Program-made: the position numbers and the translations under genes
The notes under the pieces: model-generated
Told to the model about the DNA's origin: nothing
Seen by the model: the letters and a program-made list of their open reading frames with translations, nothing else
Database searches by the model: none
Shown: positions 21,375-32,685 of the stretch, piece by piece
Position numbering within the stretch: the first letter of the stretch is position 1
How the letters are laid out: each line of letters begins with the position of its first letter
Assembly (NCBI RefSeq): GCF_000417875.1
Contig: NW_006920874.1
Span: 850,817 to 914,816 of the forward strand
Direction: 5' to 3'
DNA length: 64,000 nucleotides
Origin: Pseudozyma flocculosa PF-1
Lineage: Eukaryota; Basidiomycota; Ustilaginomycetes; Ustilaginales; Ustilaginaceae

Positions 21375-24229
21375 TCAGAGCTTGACGGCCTTGTAGAAGC
21401 TGGCGTACATGTTGACATTGTCGATGGGCTTGCCCGTCTCGCGGATGTGGACGGGCGTCACCTTGAAGCCCATCTTCTCAAAGCGCCGGCTGTACCACGG
21501 CCGCTTGGCCGCGCTGCGGTAGAAGACGGCGCCTCCCTTTTTCACGACGCGCGACAGCTCGCGCACCTCGCGGTCCAGGTCGCTGACCGACTTGTCGCTG
21601 TCCCGCCTGGCCGCCTTGAGCGAGGGCGCGGGCACGTTGTCCGACACCGGGTCGAACCAGTCCATGTGGTCCATGGTGATGGCGCGCGTCAGCGACTCGT
21701 CCTCGAAGCCGCGCAGCACATTGACAATCGAGTCGGTGTGCAGGCGGAACGAGTCGAGCCCCTCTTCGAGCGCCTGCTTCTTGAGCGCCCGGAAGCCCTC
21801 GGGCTTGAGGTAGAGCGGGCACGACTCGCGCGTGTACCTGCCGTTGAGGCACAGCTGGTAGTGGTAGTTGGAGTCGCGGATGAGCGAGCGCGACGGAATC
21901 GAGTCGAGCGTGTCAATGGCAAACTGCTCGGCGCTGATGCCCTCGTCGAGGAAGATCTGGTACTGGTTCATGGGGACGCCCAGCGCGTTCCACAGGAACG
22001 CCGGGTTCGACAGGAAGAGGCGGATCAGCGGCTTGTTGATGAGCGTCGAGCGCAGCTTGGTGTCCCAGATCCGCTGCTGCTCCTCGACCGTCGAGGCGAG
22101 CGACATGGCCTTGACGTGCCGGTTGACGCCCGTCAGCGTAAATGCGATCTTGGCCAGGCGCAGCGCGTGGCCCGAGTAGCCGCGGAAGTAGAAGGCCTTG
22201 TCAAACGCCGACGTGTTGAGCCGCCAGAACTGGTAGGCGTGCGACGACAGGTACGGCGAGATCTTGGTGTCGAGCAGGTGGCGGAAGTTGTCGATCTTGC
22301 CCTCGCCGAACAGCGCCCACATCTCGTCGTACTCGAGCGCCGTGATGCACGCCAGCTTCAGCTCGAGCACGTGGCCCTGGCACGGGTTCATGTCGACGGC
22401 GTGGATCCGGCGCGGCTTGCCGTCGACGGCGTAGTGGAGCGCATTGTCGCCGGCGCTGGTGATGCACAGGATCGAGTCGTCGCGGCCCAGGTCGAGGTGC
22501 TCCATGTCGACGTGCGGGTCCTCCCAGGTGAAGCCGTAGATCCACGTGCGGAACATGTCGCTGAACTCGTTGTCGATGAACGGCAGGCGCCACTGGCGCT
22601 TCTGGTAGTGGAACGAGCTCAGCGGGAACGACGGGCCCAGGTCCAGCTTGACCGCCTTTTCGCTGCCGGACTCGCTGCCGCTGCTCTCGGTGGCGGCCGA
22701 GGCACGGCGTCGGATCAGGCTCGAGGTGACGTCGGAGCCACTGTCGCCGCCGAGCGCCGAGGGAAGGTCGCGGAGCGCCGTCGTCATGCCGTCGCCCTTC
22801 TTCTCGCCAGCAGCGTCGGCGGCGAATCCATCGTGCAGGCTGGTAAGCTCCGGGAACGAGGGCGGCACCACGACGCGGTTGCCCGCCTCGACCTCGAACG
22901 CCTGGAGCGCCTTGGTCGTGTCGCGCTGCCTCGACACGCCGAGCCAGATGTAGTAGGGGATGCGGACGATAAAGGGGACGATGAAGTCGTTGCGGCCGTT
23001 GTAGCACTTGATGGTGCCGAACTTGTGCTCGAGGTAGTCGCGGCGGGCGGGGTGGAGCTCGATGTGGTCGAGCGAGAACCACAGGCTCCAGAACCAGCGC
23101 GAGAGCCAGCCGCACTGGCGGCGCGTGTCGCCGCCGATCCAGGGCGCCTTGTCCGTGGGCGAGGCCTTGCCGCTGACGTAGAAGTCGACGACGCCGAACA
23201 CGCCTGTCTCCGGGTCGAGGAAGTCATTGATGCGGTCGAGCACGGCGTAGAAGGGCGGGATCATGGAGATCGAGTAGGAGCACGTAAACAGGTCGACCTT
23301 CTGGTCAGCGGCCAGGCCGGGCAGCACAAAGTCGGAGGCGTCCTGGCAGAGGACGCGGACGTTGGTGAAACCCTTGGCGGCGAAGCGCTTGCGCGCCACC
23401 TCGAGCAGCGGCTCGCAAAGGTCGATCAGGTAGACCTGGGAGAGCTCGGCGATCGGGAAGAATTCGTTCATCTGCTCGATATTCCAGCCTGGAATGCGTG
23501 CGGGGAGCAGGGGCCAGGGGTCGGGCGAGAAACGGGGAGGTCAGCAAGGGTGCAGCTCACTCATGGTGGGAGCTCGGCCCGCCTTGGCGCCTGGCAGCTT
23601 CGCCGGACTCACCAGTTCCGCCGCCAATGTCGACCCAGACGAGCGGCTTGCCAGGGTTGGATGCCTGCATGTCGCGCAGCTGAGCAGCGCACAGCCTGTC
23701 CGGAAGCGCAAACGCCATCGTCGAAGGGTAGAGAGAGAGACACAGTGGACAGGGAGAGAGGGAGAGAGAGGGGAGCTTGATCAGCAACCGCAGTATTCAC
23801 GCGGCGAAGCTGTGGAGCCGCGCAACCCGGCATCTCTGCACTCACTTGAGCATCGTCTTGCGGCCTCGAAGCAGACCGGTCCGGGTAGCATCGTAGACTG
23901 CAATTGCGTTGCGCATCGAGGCATCGGCGTCAGGCTTTCCGCGTCCGATGATCTTCCCTTTGCGCGTGGGGACTAAACTCACCATCGGCCTGCTTTTCGT
24001 AGAAGCGGTCGAGCCGCTCGGCCTGGTTGGAGACCTTCCCGAGCGGCTGGAGGAAGCAGGTGTAGCAGAAGACGAGAGTGGAGCGGAACTTGGGGCTGAT
24101 GACGGTAGCGAGGCCAACGACGGTCACCAGGAACGTCGTGGCGGCGAGCATGTGAACTAGCGCGGCCGGAGCATAGCTGTAGAGCGGAGCGAGCGGCGAC
24201 GAGGCCGAGGCAGACAGGAGGCTGGCCAT
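21375..24229 (-). CDS. BTA1: Betaine lipid (DGTS) synthase Bta1
   Basis: This enzyme makes diacylglyceryl-N,N,N-trimethylhomoserine, a phosphorus-free membrane lipid that can replace phosphatidylcholine. Four exons (24229-23983, 23897-23846, 23695-23613, 23488-21375) join to 831 residues. All junctions are GT-AG and keep frame. The N-terminus has one hydrophobic helix (about residues 23-45), then NQAERLDRFYEKQAD and, across splices, YDATRTGLLRGRKTMLKL. The BtaB-like methyltransferase half shows the SAM motif VDIGGGTG, split by intron 3, followed by WNIEQM and YLIDLCEPLLEVARKRF. The second half (from about residue 400) is the BtaA-like 3-amino-3-carboxypropyl transferase (DUF3419), with GFTWEDPHVDMEHL, ILCITSAGDNALHYA and HAVDMNPCQGH. 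Fusion of both activities in one chain is the known eukaryotic arrangement. An internal ATG at 23718 lies inside intron 2 and is not the start. Confidence 0.95.
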
Positions 24230-25808
24230 CCTTTCTATGGGCCACTTCGAGGAGCGGAGGGCGGCAACGGCGTGGGGCAAGAGGAAGAAGGCGTGTTCGA
24301 GATGTCGGTTGAGAGACGCAGAGAGGGAGATAGATCAGAGGAGCGGCGGTCGCTGGCACCGAAGGACCTGTTGAGGGCAAGCCGGGGGGATGTAGGGGTG
24401 TGAGCTGCTTGACGAAGCAAGGGAGGAGGGAGTCAGAGGTCGCGAATGGGGTGAGAAGTCGGAGGCAAGGGAGGATGAACAGGGAGCACAGGCTCTTAAG
24501 AGGGGCGGCGGCGGCGGGCAGGAGAAGGGGGACTAGGCCACGGAGGCGTCCCGCAGCGCTTCTTCTGAAGCAAGGAGGGTCGGACGTGGCAGTCACCGTA
24601 GGACGATGTTGGGCTGGCACAAGCAGAGTGATGTGCGTCGGACGGCTGCTCGGGCCGCCACCAACCTGACCGAGGAAGGTGGGTGGCACGGATGCACGGG
24701 ACAACGAGAGCGGGCAGGTAGGCAGCCTATGGAGGGAGCCTGCTGGTCCCAAAGACGACAGAGGCCCTCGCCAACGCTGCCCACGGCATCGACATAGCGA
24801 GAGAGTCGGTCAGACGCCGAGGTGCTCTGGTCCAGCGGGCCTGCTCGTCGGTAGCTGCCTTATCACGGAGAGCTACGGAGGTCGGACATCTGAAAGAGGC
24901 GGTTCGAGGCGCTACGGGCACGGGAAGCTGGCGGTCTGGCTCGGCGTTCGAGAGGCGACAAAGTTGGGCCCCAGCGCCATGGTAGCGCGCGCCGGCCAGC
25001 CGAGGGGGCGAGATGAGGGCTGGGCTGGCCAGGCGGGACGAGAAGGAACGTGAGGCCAGCAAGCACGTCGGCCGCCATGGACAGCATGTGGAGCGTCGCC
25101 ACAGTCGAGGCTAGAGCGGGCAGACCAAGAAGCAAGCAGGCAGGCAAACACGCAAGAAGAAGACGGGGTGGTGGGCGTGGGTCCGAGCGTCGCTGCTGCT
25201 TGGTCCTGCGGAGCGTGGTGTGACAGCTGCTGGCAGGTGCATGACGGCGGCCAGGACGGTGGGTAGAGCGCACGCCCAGTCGTGAAAAGAGAGGCAGAGC
25301 TCTGTTTGAAGGAGGGAATCGAAGGCCAGCAGGCGAGGGAAGTTAAGCTAGGAGGGGGGCAGGAAGATGGTGGCGGCACGCGGGAAAGGCAAAGACGCAG
25401 AGGCAGACGCAGGGCACCGGGCAGACGGACGGCCCCAGATGGCCGCTACCCCGCACGGCACGTTGGCAGCCGGTGGCCCGTGCCAACAGCGCACGTTTTC
25501 CACTTTCCACCTTGGCCTGGCTGGGAACGTGCTTCCCGGTCGGGCAACTTTGTTTGTTTTCTCGCGCGAGACAAAAAATACCATTATTGATCGGCTCCGA
25601 GATGGAGCCCGCATCGCGTGGTCCCGCCGCACGGTCTGGCCTGGCACGGTCTGGCCTGGCCTGGCCTGGCCTGGCCACCGTCGCACACAGCTTTCTGCTG
25701 CGTGGAGCTGAGTCTGCCCCTCGTCGTCCTCTCCTCGACGTCGGCCATCAACGCACCTTACGCCTCCTCGTCTCTCCTCGCCTTCGCACCTTGCAGCATC
25801 GACACGCC
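24230..25808. other. Divergent promoter region BTA1 / SRP68
   Basis: This is 1.6 kb between two start codons on opposite strands. It is purine-rich on the plus strand. A short GCCTG repeat lies near 25637-25675, just before the SRP68 leader. No gene is supported. Confidence 0.55.
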
Positions 25809-28431
25809 ATGGAGATCGACCTCTCCGCCGGCAGGGATGCCGTCAACACGGCCGACGGCGGCCCCATCGCCCTCCCGCTCCTCCAGCTCATCAGCGAGGC
25901 TCGCAACGAGCACGGCATGCGCCAGCAGCAGTACACCCGCTACCGCCACTTTTGCGCCAAAAAGGCCCACCGCATCCGCGAGATCCTCCAGCTCACCCAC
26001 TCTGACGGCTCACAGAAGGCGGCCGCCGCCAAGCTCAAGAAGCAAAAGGGCGCAAAGGGCAAAAAGTCGAAAAAGGCCCAGGCCGCCGCAGACCAGAGCG
26101 CAGCCACAAAGGGCCACGGAAACACCTTCACCCCAAAGACGCTCTCGCTGAGCGACGTTCGCGACGAGCGCCCCGCCCAGCTCCTCCTCTTCGAGGCCGA
26201 GCGCGCCTGGGCCTACTCCCAGGACCTGCGCACCCAGGCCTTTGACAGCGACAACGACCCCGCCCTCCGCAAGCGCGGCCTCTCGCGCCTCCGCCGCGCC
26301 GTCCAGTGGTCCGCCTCGCTCAACGACCTCGTCACCGCCCTCGACGCCCGCTTCGACGTGTACGCCCGCTGCGAGGCCGCCGCCTACGCCGTCATGCTCC
26401 GCGGCGCTTCCGCCTTTGACCACGGCCAGTGGCAAAAGGCCCTCGAGACCCTCTCGGTGGCCCGCCTGCTGCTCAACGCCATCGCCGAGAACAGCAGCTC
26501 CAGCCGCAGCGAGGCCCTCGCCAACAGCTTCGTCGATGCCGGCGAGGCCCAGATGCGCTACTGCGCCTACCAGCTCGGCGAATCGGAGCAGAACATGGAC
26601 GCCGTCGCGCGCAAGTTTGCCGCGCCCGAGGTGTGCAGCCGGGTCCACCCCGGCTTCGACGCACTCGTCGGCGAGCTCAAGGCCAAGGGCGGCGACGGCG
26701 CCGCCACCCGTGCCGAGCCCCTCTCGCTTTCCTGGCACGGCCGCCAAATTCCGGTTCGCAACCCGGAGCTGCTCGACGCCATCACCCGAGCCCAGGCCGA
26801 GGAGTCGGCCCTGCACGACGCCATCCGGAGCGGCTCGCTGCAGGACGAGGGCAAGGCCGCGGCCAACACCAAGCGCGCCGCTTCCGACAAGGTCGACGGC
26901 AAGCGGCCGCGGCTGTCGCACGCGCAGCGCAAGGCCAAGAAGAGGGAGGCCGCTGGCGGCAGCGGAAGCGGCGATACTGCCGGCCCTTCCGGCTCGTCCA
27001 ACAACGCCGCCACCTCCAGGGTCGGACGCGGCGGCCGCACCGAGCTCGACCCCTTCGACCGCGCCCTGGCTGCGCTCACTGATGCCGAGGAGGTCGCGCG
27101 CAGGCTCGTCGAGGACAACACCGAGGCGCTCTCCAAGAGCCACAGCGCGCGCTACGAGACGGCCAGCAAGGACCTCCAGACCGCCCACGACTGGGTCTTT
27201 TACCGGCTCCTCGCCCTGCGCATCGCCCGAAACGCCAGGCTGGTGGCCGACGTCGAGCGCAAGTCCGAGAGGCGAGAGAAGCGCGCCTGGGCCAATGTCG
27301 AGGCCCGCCTGTCGTCCACTTCGTCCCCGGCGTCGAAGGCCCCGCGCTCCTCTGGACGCTCGCGCAGCGCCAAGAGCAAGCAGGCCCGCGCCGCCGCCGA
27401 CAGGGCCAACAAGCCCGCCAAGAAGAATCAGCCGGGAGCGCGGGCCAAGGCGAAGCGGAGTGCCCCTCGTGCTCACNNNNNNNNNNNNNNNNNNNNNNNN
27501 NNNNNNNNNNNNNNNNNNNNNNNNNNNNNNNNNNNNNNNNNNNNNNNNNNNNNNNNNNNNNNNNNNNNNNNNNNNNNNNNNNNNNNNNNNNNNNNNNNNN
27601 NNNNNNNNNNNNNNNNNNNNNNNNNNNNNNNNNNNNNNNNNNNNNNNNNNNNNNNNNNNNNNNNNNNNNNNNNNNNNNNNNNNNNNNNNNNNNNNNNNNN
27701 NNNNNNNNNNNNNNNNNNNNNNNNNNNNNNNNNNNNNNNNNNNNNNNNNNNNNNNNNNNNNNNNNNNNNNNNNNNNNNNNNNNNNNNNNNNNNNNNNNNN
27801 NNNNNNNNNNNNNNNNNNNNNNNNNNNNNNNNNNNNNNNNNNNNNNNNNNNNNNNNNNNNNNNNNNNNNNNNNNNNNNNNNNNNNNNNNNNNNNNNNNNN
27901 NNNNNNNNNNNNNNNNNNNNNNNNNNNNNNNNNNNNNNNNNNNNNNNNNNNNNNNNNNNNNNNNNNNNNNNNNNNNNNNNNNNNNNNNNNNNNNNNNNNN
28001 NNNNNNNNNNNNNNNNNNNNNNNNNNNNNNNNNNNNNNNNNNNNNNNNNNNNNNNNNNNNNNNNNNNNNNNNNNNNNNNNNNNNNNNNNNNNNNNNNNNN
28101 NNNNNNNNNNNNNNNNNNNNNNNNNNNNNNNNNNNNNNNNNNNNNNNNNNNNNNNNNNNNNNNNNNNNNNNNNNNNNNNNNNNNNNNNNNNNNNNNNNNN
28201 NNNNNNNNNNNNNNNNNNNNNNNNNNNNNNNNNNNNNNNNNNNNNNNNNNNNCGATGGAGGAGACGTACGAAGACGAGGTCGAGGACGAGGCAGAGGCAG
28301 AGGAGGCCGGCGATGTCTCGGTTGCCTACGACCCCGGCAACGCGCTGGCCGAGGAGGAAGAGGCCCGACTGGCCGCCGAGGCAGCGAGCAAGAAGAAGGG
28401 CTGGCTCGGAGGCTGGTTCGGCCGCGGCTGA
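25809..28431 (+). CDS. SRP68: Signal recognition particle subunit SRP68 (interrupted by gap)
   Basis: SRP68 binds SRP RNA with SRP72 and is needed for co-translational targeting to the ER. The part before the gap encodes 556 residues from the ATG at 25809. It shows the conserved opening LPLLQLISEARNEHGMRQQQYTRYRHFCAKK with HRIREIL, then basic Lys-rich inserts, RPAQLLLFEAERAWAYSQDL, and RRAVQWSASLNDLV followed by a repeat-like helical region (AYVMLRGASAFDHGQWQKALE type). After the 776 N gap the gene ends with an acidic segment and KKKGWLGGWFGRG, the counterpart of the small Gly/Phe-rich C-terminus of other SRP68 proteins. The frame before and after the gap differs, but the gap length is not trustworthy, so this is no evidence of a frameshift. 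The missing stretch probably includes the SRP72-binding region. Confidence 0.9.
27477..28252. other. Assembly gap (776 N) inside SRP68
   Basis: An unsequenced stretch removes part of the SRP68 coding region. Its flanks are Arg/Lys/Ala-rich and Glu-rich low-complexity coding sequence. Confidence 0.97.
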
Positions 28432-29134
28432 AGGCCAGCCCACTTTCGCGGCCCGGACCGTCATTTCTCCGAGTGCAACCTAAGTCATCGGGCGAGAGTC
28501 ATACATTTGTAGTTGCGTGGCGCTGGTGCCTGCCTAGTTCTTCTGTTGGAAGGCGGTGCAGTGGGCTGCTTCATCTGTTCGCTCGGTAGCTTGGGGGATG
28601 GCCGTTCACCGCTCGTACCGACCTACCTACCTCCTGCGCCGCCCGTAAGCACACCTTGTTCGCGAGCGTGCATCGTCTCAGCGTGAAAACGGCCATGGCT
28701 CAATCCGATCGACTACTACTCATCCCTGCGCCGCAGACCCGGCCCCACTTCCGAAGAGGTGGGGGCCAAACACTAGGAGTACGTACTAGTGATGGTGGCT
28801 CCTGCATGGCCTTACGGGTGTGTGTGGGTCGAGGCTGTCACGTCGTGCTGCTGGCCAAGGCGATGAAGGCGCCGGAGTCCCGTCTTCTGCTACTCCTGTA
28901 TCTCTCAGTCACGGCGTGCTGTTCTCGGCGGGACGGAACCCTAAGGGCAGCGGGGTCGTCGCACGTCGTTGGGCCTCGCCCTCAGAGGCGAAAGGTACTT
29001 AAGCTGCCCGGAATTCGCCTCTGCTTCTCTCTTCCCTCATCTCCTCTCCATCCCTCTATTCCACCCTCTTCTCTACCGATCCCGCCCTTTCCTGCCCTGC
29101 CCTGCCCTGCCCTGCTATTCCTCGCCACCTCACC
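28432..29134. other. SRP68 3' flank and promoter of secreted protein 1
   Basis: No gene is seen. The last 150 bases are a CT-rich leader (CCCTGCCCTG repeats) typical of highly expressed fungal genes. A TATA-like GGTACTTAAG lies at 28994-29003. Confidence 0.55.
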
Positions 29135-29834
29135 ATGAAGCTCTCCACCACCTTCGCTCTCCTCGCCGCGCTGACCTCTGGCATCGCCATCGGCGCCGCC
29201 GCCACCCCGATCCAGGACGCCAGCTACGGATCGAACAAGGTCGACAGATCGTACGCCCACTGCACCATCTCGGGCGTCGGCGAGATGGCGGTCAGGAATT
29301 ACAAGCAGAACGACGGCAGCGAGGACTACTCCATCTGCCTGCCCCAGGGAACGTGGCGCTTCGCCTACAAAGGCAGCAAGAAGGACGTCGCCGTCATGTA
29401 CCAGTACAAGGAGCACCAGGGCTTCGGCTTCGGTAACGCCGACTTCTGCAACAAGCCCGAGGCCTGCATGGAGGTCCGCATCGACGACGACGAGAACAGG
29501 TGCTACGGATTCACCGTCAGGCCTGGCTCGCACGTCAAGAGCGACTTTAGCAGGCTCGTCACGTACATCAACAACGCCGCCATGATCGGTGTTGAGCTGG
29601 GCGGTGAGTCGATCCGATCTGCGAGGCGTCGCTGGTCTGACGAGGGTTCGACGAGGGTCGTCCCCAGTCGGTCCAGCCAGCTGCTCACCCAGATTCCTCG
29701 CTGACCCTCGGCATCCGTCGTCCTCTGCTGGCGTCCCATCTCGTGTTCGTTCACACCCTCGTGCCATCACAGTCACCCTCCAGGGCAAGGAGTTCTTCTA
29801 CCCCGTCTGCCACCTCGAAGTCGTCAGGCCCTAA
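29135..29834 (+). CDS. Small secreted cysteine-containing protein 1 (candidate effector)
   Basis: Exon 1 is 29135-29603, the intron 29604-29772 (GTGAGT...CACAG, 169 bp, phase 1) and exon 2 is 29773-29834, giving 176 residues. The first about 22 residues form a signal peptide (MKLSTTFALLAAL..., cleavage after GAAA). The mature part has seven Cys in the family layout: an early HCTIS, SICLPQGTW, FCNKPEAC, RCYGF, and one Cys in the last exon (FYPVCHLE). There is no transmembrane segment and no known domain. It is the first of four tandem relatives. Secretion and host interaction are inferred from signal peptide, size, cysteines and clustering. Intron retention would give a different 189-residue end, so the spliced join is preferred because the last exon resembles that of member 3. 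Confidence 0.8.
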
Positions 29835-30685
29835 GACCGGCCCGCTCTACCTCGTCGGCCCGCCCTCTCCCGGCGTGTCAAGAACGGCGTCACTCCGTGT
29901 CGCGCTCTCTTTCCCCTCCCCCTCGATCAGAGAACCCTTCTAGCAATGGGCAGTGCCTTGCGCCTTCTGGTGCTCGCATCTTCTTACAGCATAGACCACC
30001 CCCTCCCTGTGTACGATCCGGTACGGTCATTCTTGCTCGTTATGAGATCCATCTCCCCGCAGGGCTTTATTTCGCCAGGCCTGACCTTCTTCGACGCCAC
30101 TGAAGCCAAAAAGAGACGCGAGAAACCGAACTGAACAGGCGCACACGGTCGAACGGCAGACCGCTGCCTCAGCCGCGGCGAAGCGCATGTCTCTCCAGAC
30201 GGTACGGACACGAACATACGTGGTACTGGGACTGAGTTCGCCGTGCTCGGCCAGGAACAAGTGAGTCGATGTTCCCGTGACGATGTTGGCGCCGCGTCGG
30301 CATGTGGGATCATACCCGCTTGGCCGGGTCTCGCCCACGCATCTCCTGCTTGTGCCGTCTCCCCATGCAGCTTGTAGAGTAACGGTGTAACGGTGAATCG
30401 GGGAACAACGGGACCGGTTGAGAGACGTGCGCCGGCGCAACAGGCACGACAATGGGTTGCAATACGATGTTGCCAAGGCCGCCCACCGGCTGAAGGCACC
30501 TCAGGGGCTGTCAGTTGCCTTTCTCTTGCCCGCCACTCGGGAAGGGGAAATCATGAGTGGGTTGCATCGACAGCGGAGCACGCTCGCGCTCGTACAAATA
30601 AGAGCTTGATTTCTCTATAGCGTACCATCCGCATCAGCATCCTATCCCCCTTCCCGTCACCCCTCACCTCGATCCCCTCACCACG
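29835..30685. other. Spacer and promoter of secreted protein 2
   Basis: This is 0.85 kb without a supported gene. It carries the shared promoter-proximal element at 30592-30603. Confidence 0.55.
30592..30603 (+). promoter_or_regulatory. GTACAAATWAGA element, TATA-like, upstream of secreted protein 2
   Basis: GTACAAATAAGA lies 82 bp before the start codon. The same 12 bases with one change stand before the next gene of the cluster (31998-32009). It is A/T-rich in GC-rich surroundings and at core-promoter distance, so probably a TATA variant. Confidence 0.45.
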
Positions 30686-31470
30686 ATGAAGCTCCGCGTT
30701 GCCTGCATTCTGCTGGGCGCGACCATCGTGGGTCTCTCGTCCGCCACGGCCCCCGATCCAGCGTACGACGTACCGGCCGAAGGTCAAACGGCAAGCTGCA
30801 CCATGCAAGACGGCCACAAGCTCTCGATGCTCAGATTTACCAGCAAGAACAGGAACTTCCCCACGTACCTCGTCTGCCTCGACACCCCGCAGCACTGGCG
30901 TGTCACCATGCCCGACAGGAGGACCGAGTACGTCTGGAAGTTTGACTGGGGAAAGCCCGAGCACTTCCACTGGGCTCTGTATCCCAACGAGTGCAAGACG
31001 GGCTGCGCAGGCCCCGTGAGGGGTACCAGGACAGACAGGGGCAGCTGCTACGTCTTGCAAATTAACCAGGTCGGAAACGAAGCCCTCAGGTTCAGGACCC
31101 TCGTCCAGGCCTTCAAAGACGGCGCCGACTCGACTCTCCATTTCCAGGTCGGCAGTGAGTCTGTGGTGCGGGGCCCCAAGCTGTCTAGTCGCGACCTTCC
31201 AAGACGCTGACGCCTCGGCGACCTCGTTTGAGCGTGCACTTTGCTCGGTCTTCCTCCCTGCCGTTCGCGACGGGAAACGCAGTCGGAGTCAGGGGCAGAG
31301 AGTCTTTCACGCCGCTCTGCTCGCCCGTGCTGTCGCCTTGATCGTGTGCACAGTGCGCGAGTGCAGTCACCGCTGCTGACGAGCCCCCGTTTTTCAGACG
31401 CTGGTCGTACTCGGAGCGTGGAAAGCCTCATGTCTATGCGGGTCTCGACGCCGTCGCCCCCTTCGTATGA
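30686..31470 (+). CDS. Small secreted cysteine-containing protein 2 (candidate effector)
   Basis: Exon 1 is 30686-31154, the intron 31155-31366 (212 bp, GTGAGT...GTGCAG, phase 1) and exon 2 is 31367-31470, giving 190 residues. Exon 1 is exactly as long as that of protein 1 (469 bases), and the second exon also starts TCACC. The signal peptide is MKLRVACILLGATIVGLSS, cleaved near SATA-PD. Family cysteines are SCTMQ, LVCLDTPQHW, ECKTGCAG and SCYVL. The last exon carries GKPHVYAGLDAVAPFV in the place of the GKEFFYP segment of protein 1. Another AG at 31397-31398 (TTTTTCAG) would also splice but gives an unrelated 60-residue tail, so it is less likely. The function is unknown; secretion is inferred. 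Confidence 0.75.
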
Positions 31471-32104
31471 CCGAGCTAGCTATCACCTGACGTGTCCGTG
31501 CGAACCTCGTTCTACAAGGCTGGCTTCGGTCCGAGACCGTCCTTCTGATCGTGCTTTCCTCGGTGCGAGACTGGCCATCTGATGAGCTAGACATACCGCT
31601 GCAATAGCCGGTGGGCGGACAAAGGCAAGCGACCAGGTGATGGGCTTCCAAAGATCGGGCCGGCGTCAGCTGCTTGACCTTGGGACGAAGCGGCCTTCAC
31701 TACAGCAATCGCTGCAAGGAAGGCTCAGATGGCAACAGGCTCTGGCTCCGAGCGCATCGACACGGCCAAAGCGGACGTCGCTGACGACGGCGGTCGCCCG
31801 ACGTGGTTGCCGTGACGGGCCGGACGACTCGGAATGCTTTCCCGGCGGTCAGCAACGAGGTGGGTCAGGCCAGGCGAGACGATGTGGGAGCGGATCCAAA
31901 TTAGCGGATGGTTTGTCGGCAAGTGGAGTGGTATGGGTGGGTTCGCAGAGTCGGGAGTGAGTCCGGTCGACGAGGCCCTCCGGGGTCTGACCAAAAAGTA
32001 CAAATTAGACAGCCCCTGCCGCTTCCCTCTCCGTTCGTCTCTCTGTCAAGTCCTCCTGATAGCCAGACAAATCGACTCCATCCTGACTCCTGCTGACATC
32101 GACG
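31471..32104. other. Spacer and promoter of secreted protein 3
   Basis: No gene is supported. The second copy of the shared promoter element lies at its right end. Confidence 0.55.
31998..32009 (+). promoter_or_regulatory. GTACAAATWAGA element upstream of secreted protein 3
   Basis: GTACAAATTAGA lies 95 bp before the start codon of protein 3. It differs at a single base from the element before protein 2. Confidence 0.45.
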
Positions 32105-32685
32105 ATGAAGCTCTCCATCCTCGCCCTCCTTCCCATCGCGCTCGCCAGCGTCGTCTACAGCAAGCCCGCTCCCGTGACTTTGGGCCAAGTGTTCCACCCG
32201 CCCAAGGACACTGCCAGCGCTTCTTGGAAGATCAATGACCAGGTGGGCACCATGACGGTCAAGCTGGCCCTCGGGTACATCCAGATCTGTCTGGGCGTCT
32301 CCTCGTGGTCCTTTGTCGATGAAAACCAACAAACCGAATTAAGGCTGGACCGCTACAACACTCCGCCGCCCTCCCATTATGCCCTGTCTTCGGTGGATGT
32401 CTGCAAAGACTGCATGGGAAAGATCACGGACGGCGCCATCTCCAAGAGCGTCTGCTACAGCACCCTGGAGGGCGATGCGGACAAGAGAATGTTTCAGACG
32501 GTCCTGGATGCACTCTCCCTCGCCAGCGACATTGGCGCCTTTGTCAAAGGTGAGTGTGGCGGCCGTACGCCCTCATCTGCTTGAGATCCAAGCTCCTCTG
32601 ACGCAGCACGAAGCCGGATCCCTCCGAAACCTCAGCTTACGTTGATGGGCAGTTCAGATTCTACCCGATTGGCTCTTTCCACTAG
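32105..32685 (+). CDS. Small secreted cysteine-containing protein 3 (candidate effector)
   Basis: Exon 1 is 32105-32549, the intron 32550-32635 (86 bp, GTGAGT...CCTCAG, phase 1) and exon 2 is 32636-32685, giving 164 residues. The signal peptide is MKLSILALLPIALASVVYS, with cleavage before KPAPV. Family positions are IQICLGVSSW, VCKDC and SVCYS; the early extra cysteine of proteins 1 and 2 is absent. The last exon ends with DGQFRFYPIGSFH, which resembles the GKEFFYP end of protein 1 and is what fixed the acceptor choice. The unspliced frame would stop after 159 residues. There is no known domain. It is most similar in its signal peptide and N-terminal half to protein 4, suggesting a later duplication of this pair. 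Confidence 0.78.

Noticed and set aside
23613..23718. ATG at 23718 as the start of betaine lipid synthase
   Set aside because: It lies in intron 2. The acceptor at 23696-23697 joins MLK to LCAAQL and links to upstream exons encoding the conserved N-terminus.
21447..23780. 777-codon plus-strand frame
   Set aside because: Antisense shadow of BTA1, rich in Arg, Val and Leu without domain signatures.
31399..31582. Long second exon of secreted protein 2 from the TTTTTCAG acceptor
   Set aside because: It gives a Ser/Arg-rich tail of about 60 residues with no resemblance to the sister genes. The earlier acceptor keeps the shared TCACC start and a tail similar to member 1. It is kept as a possible alternative splice form only.
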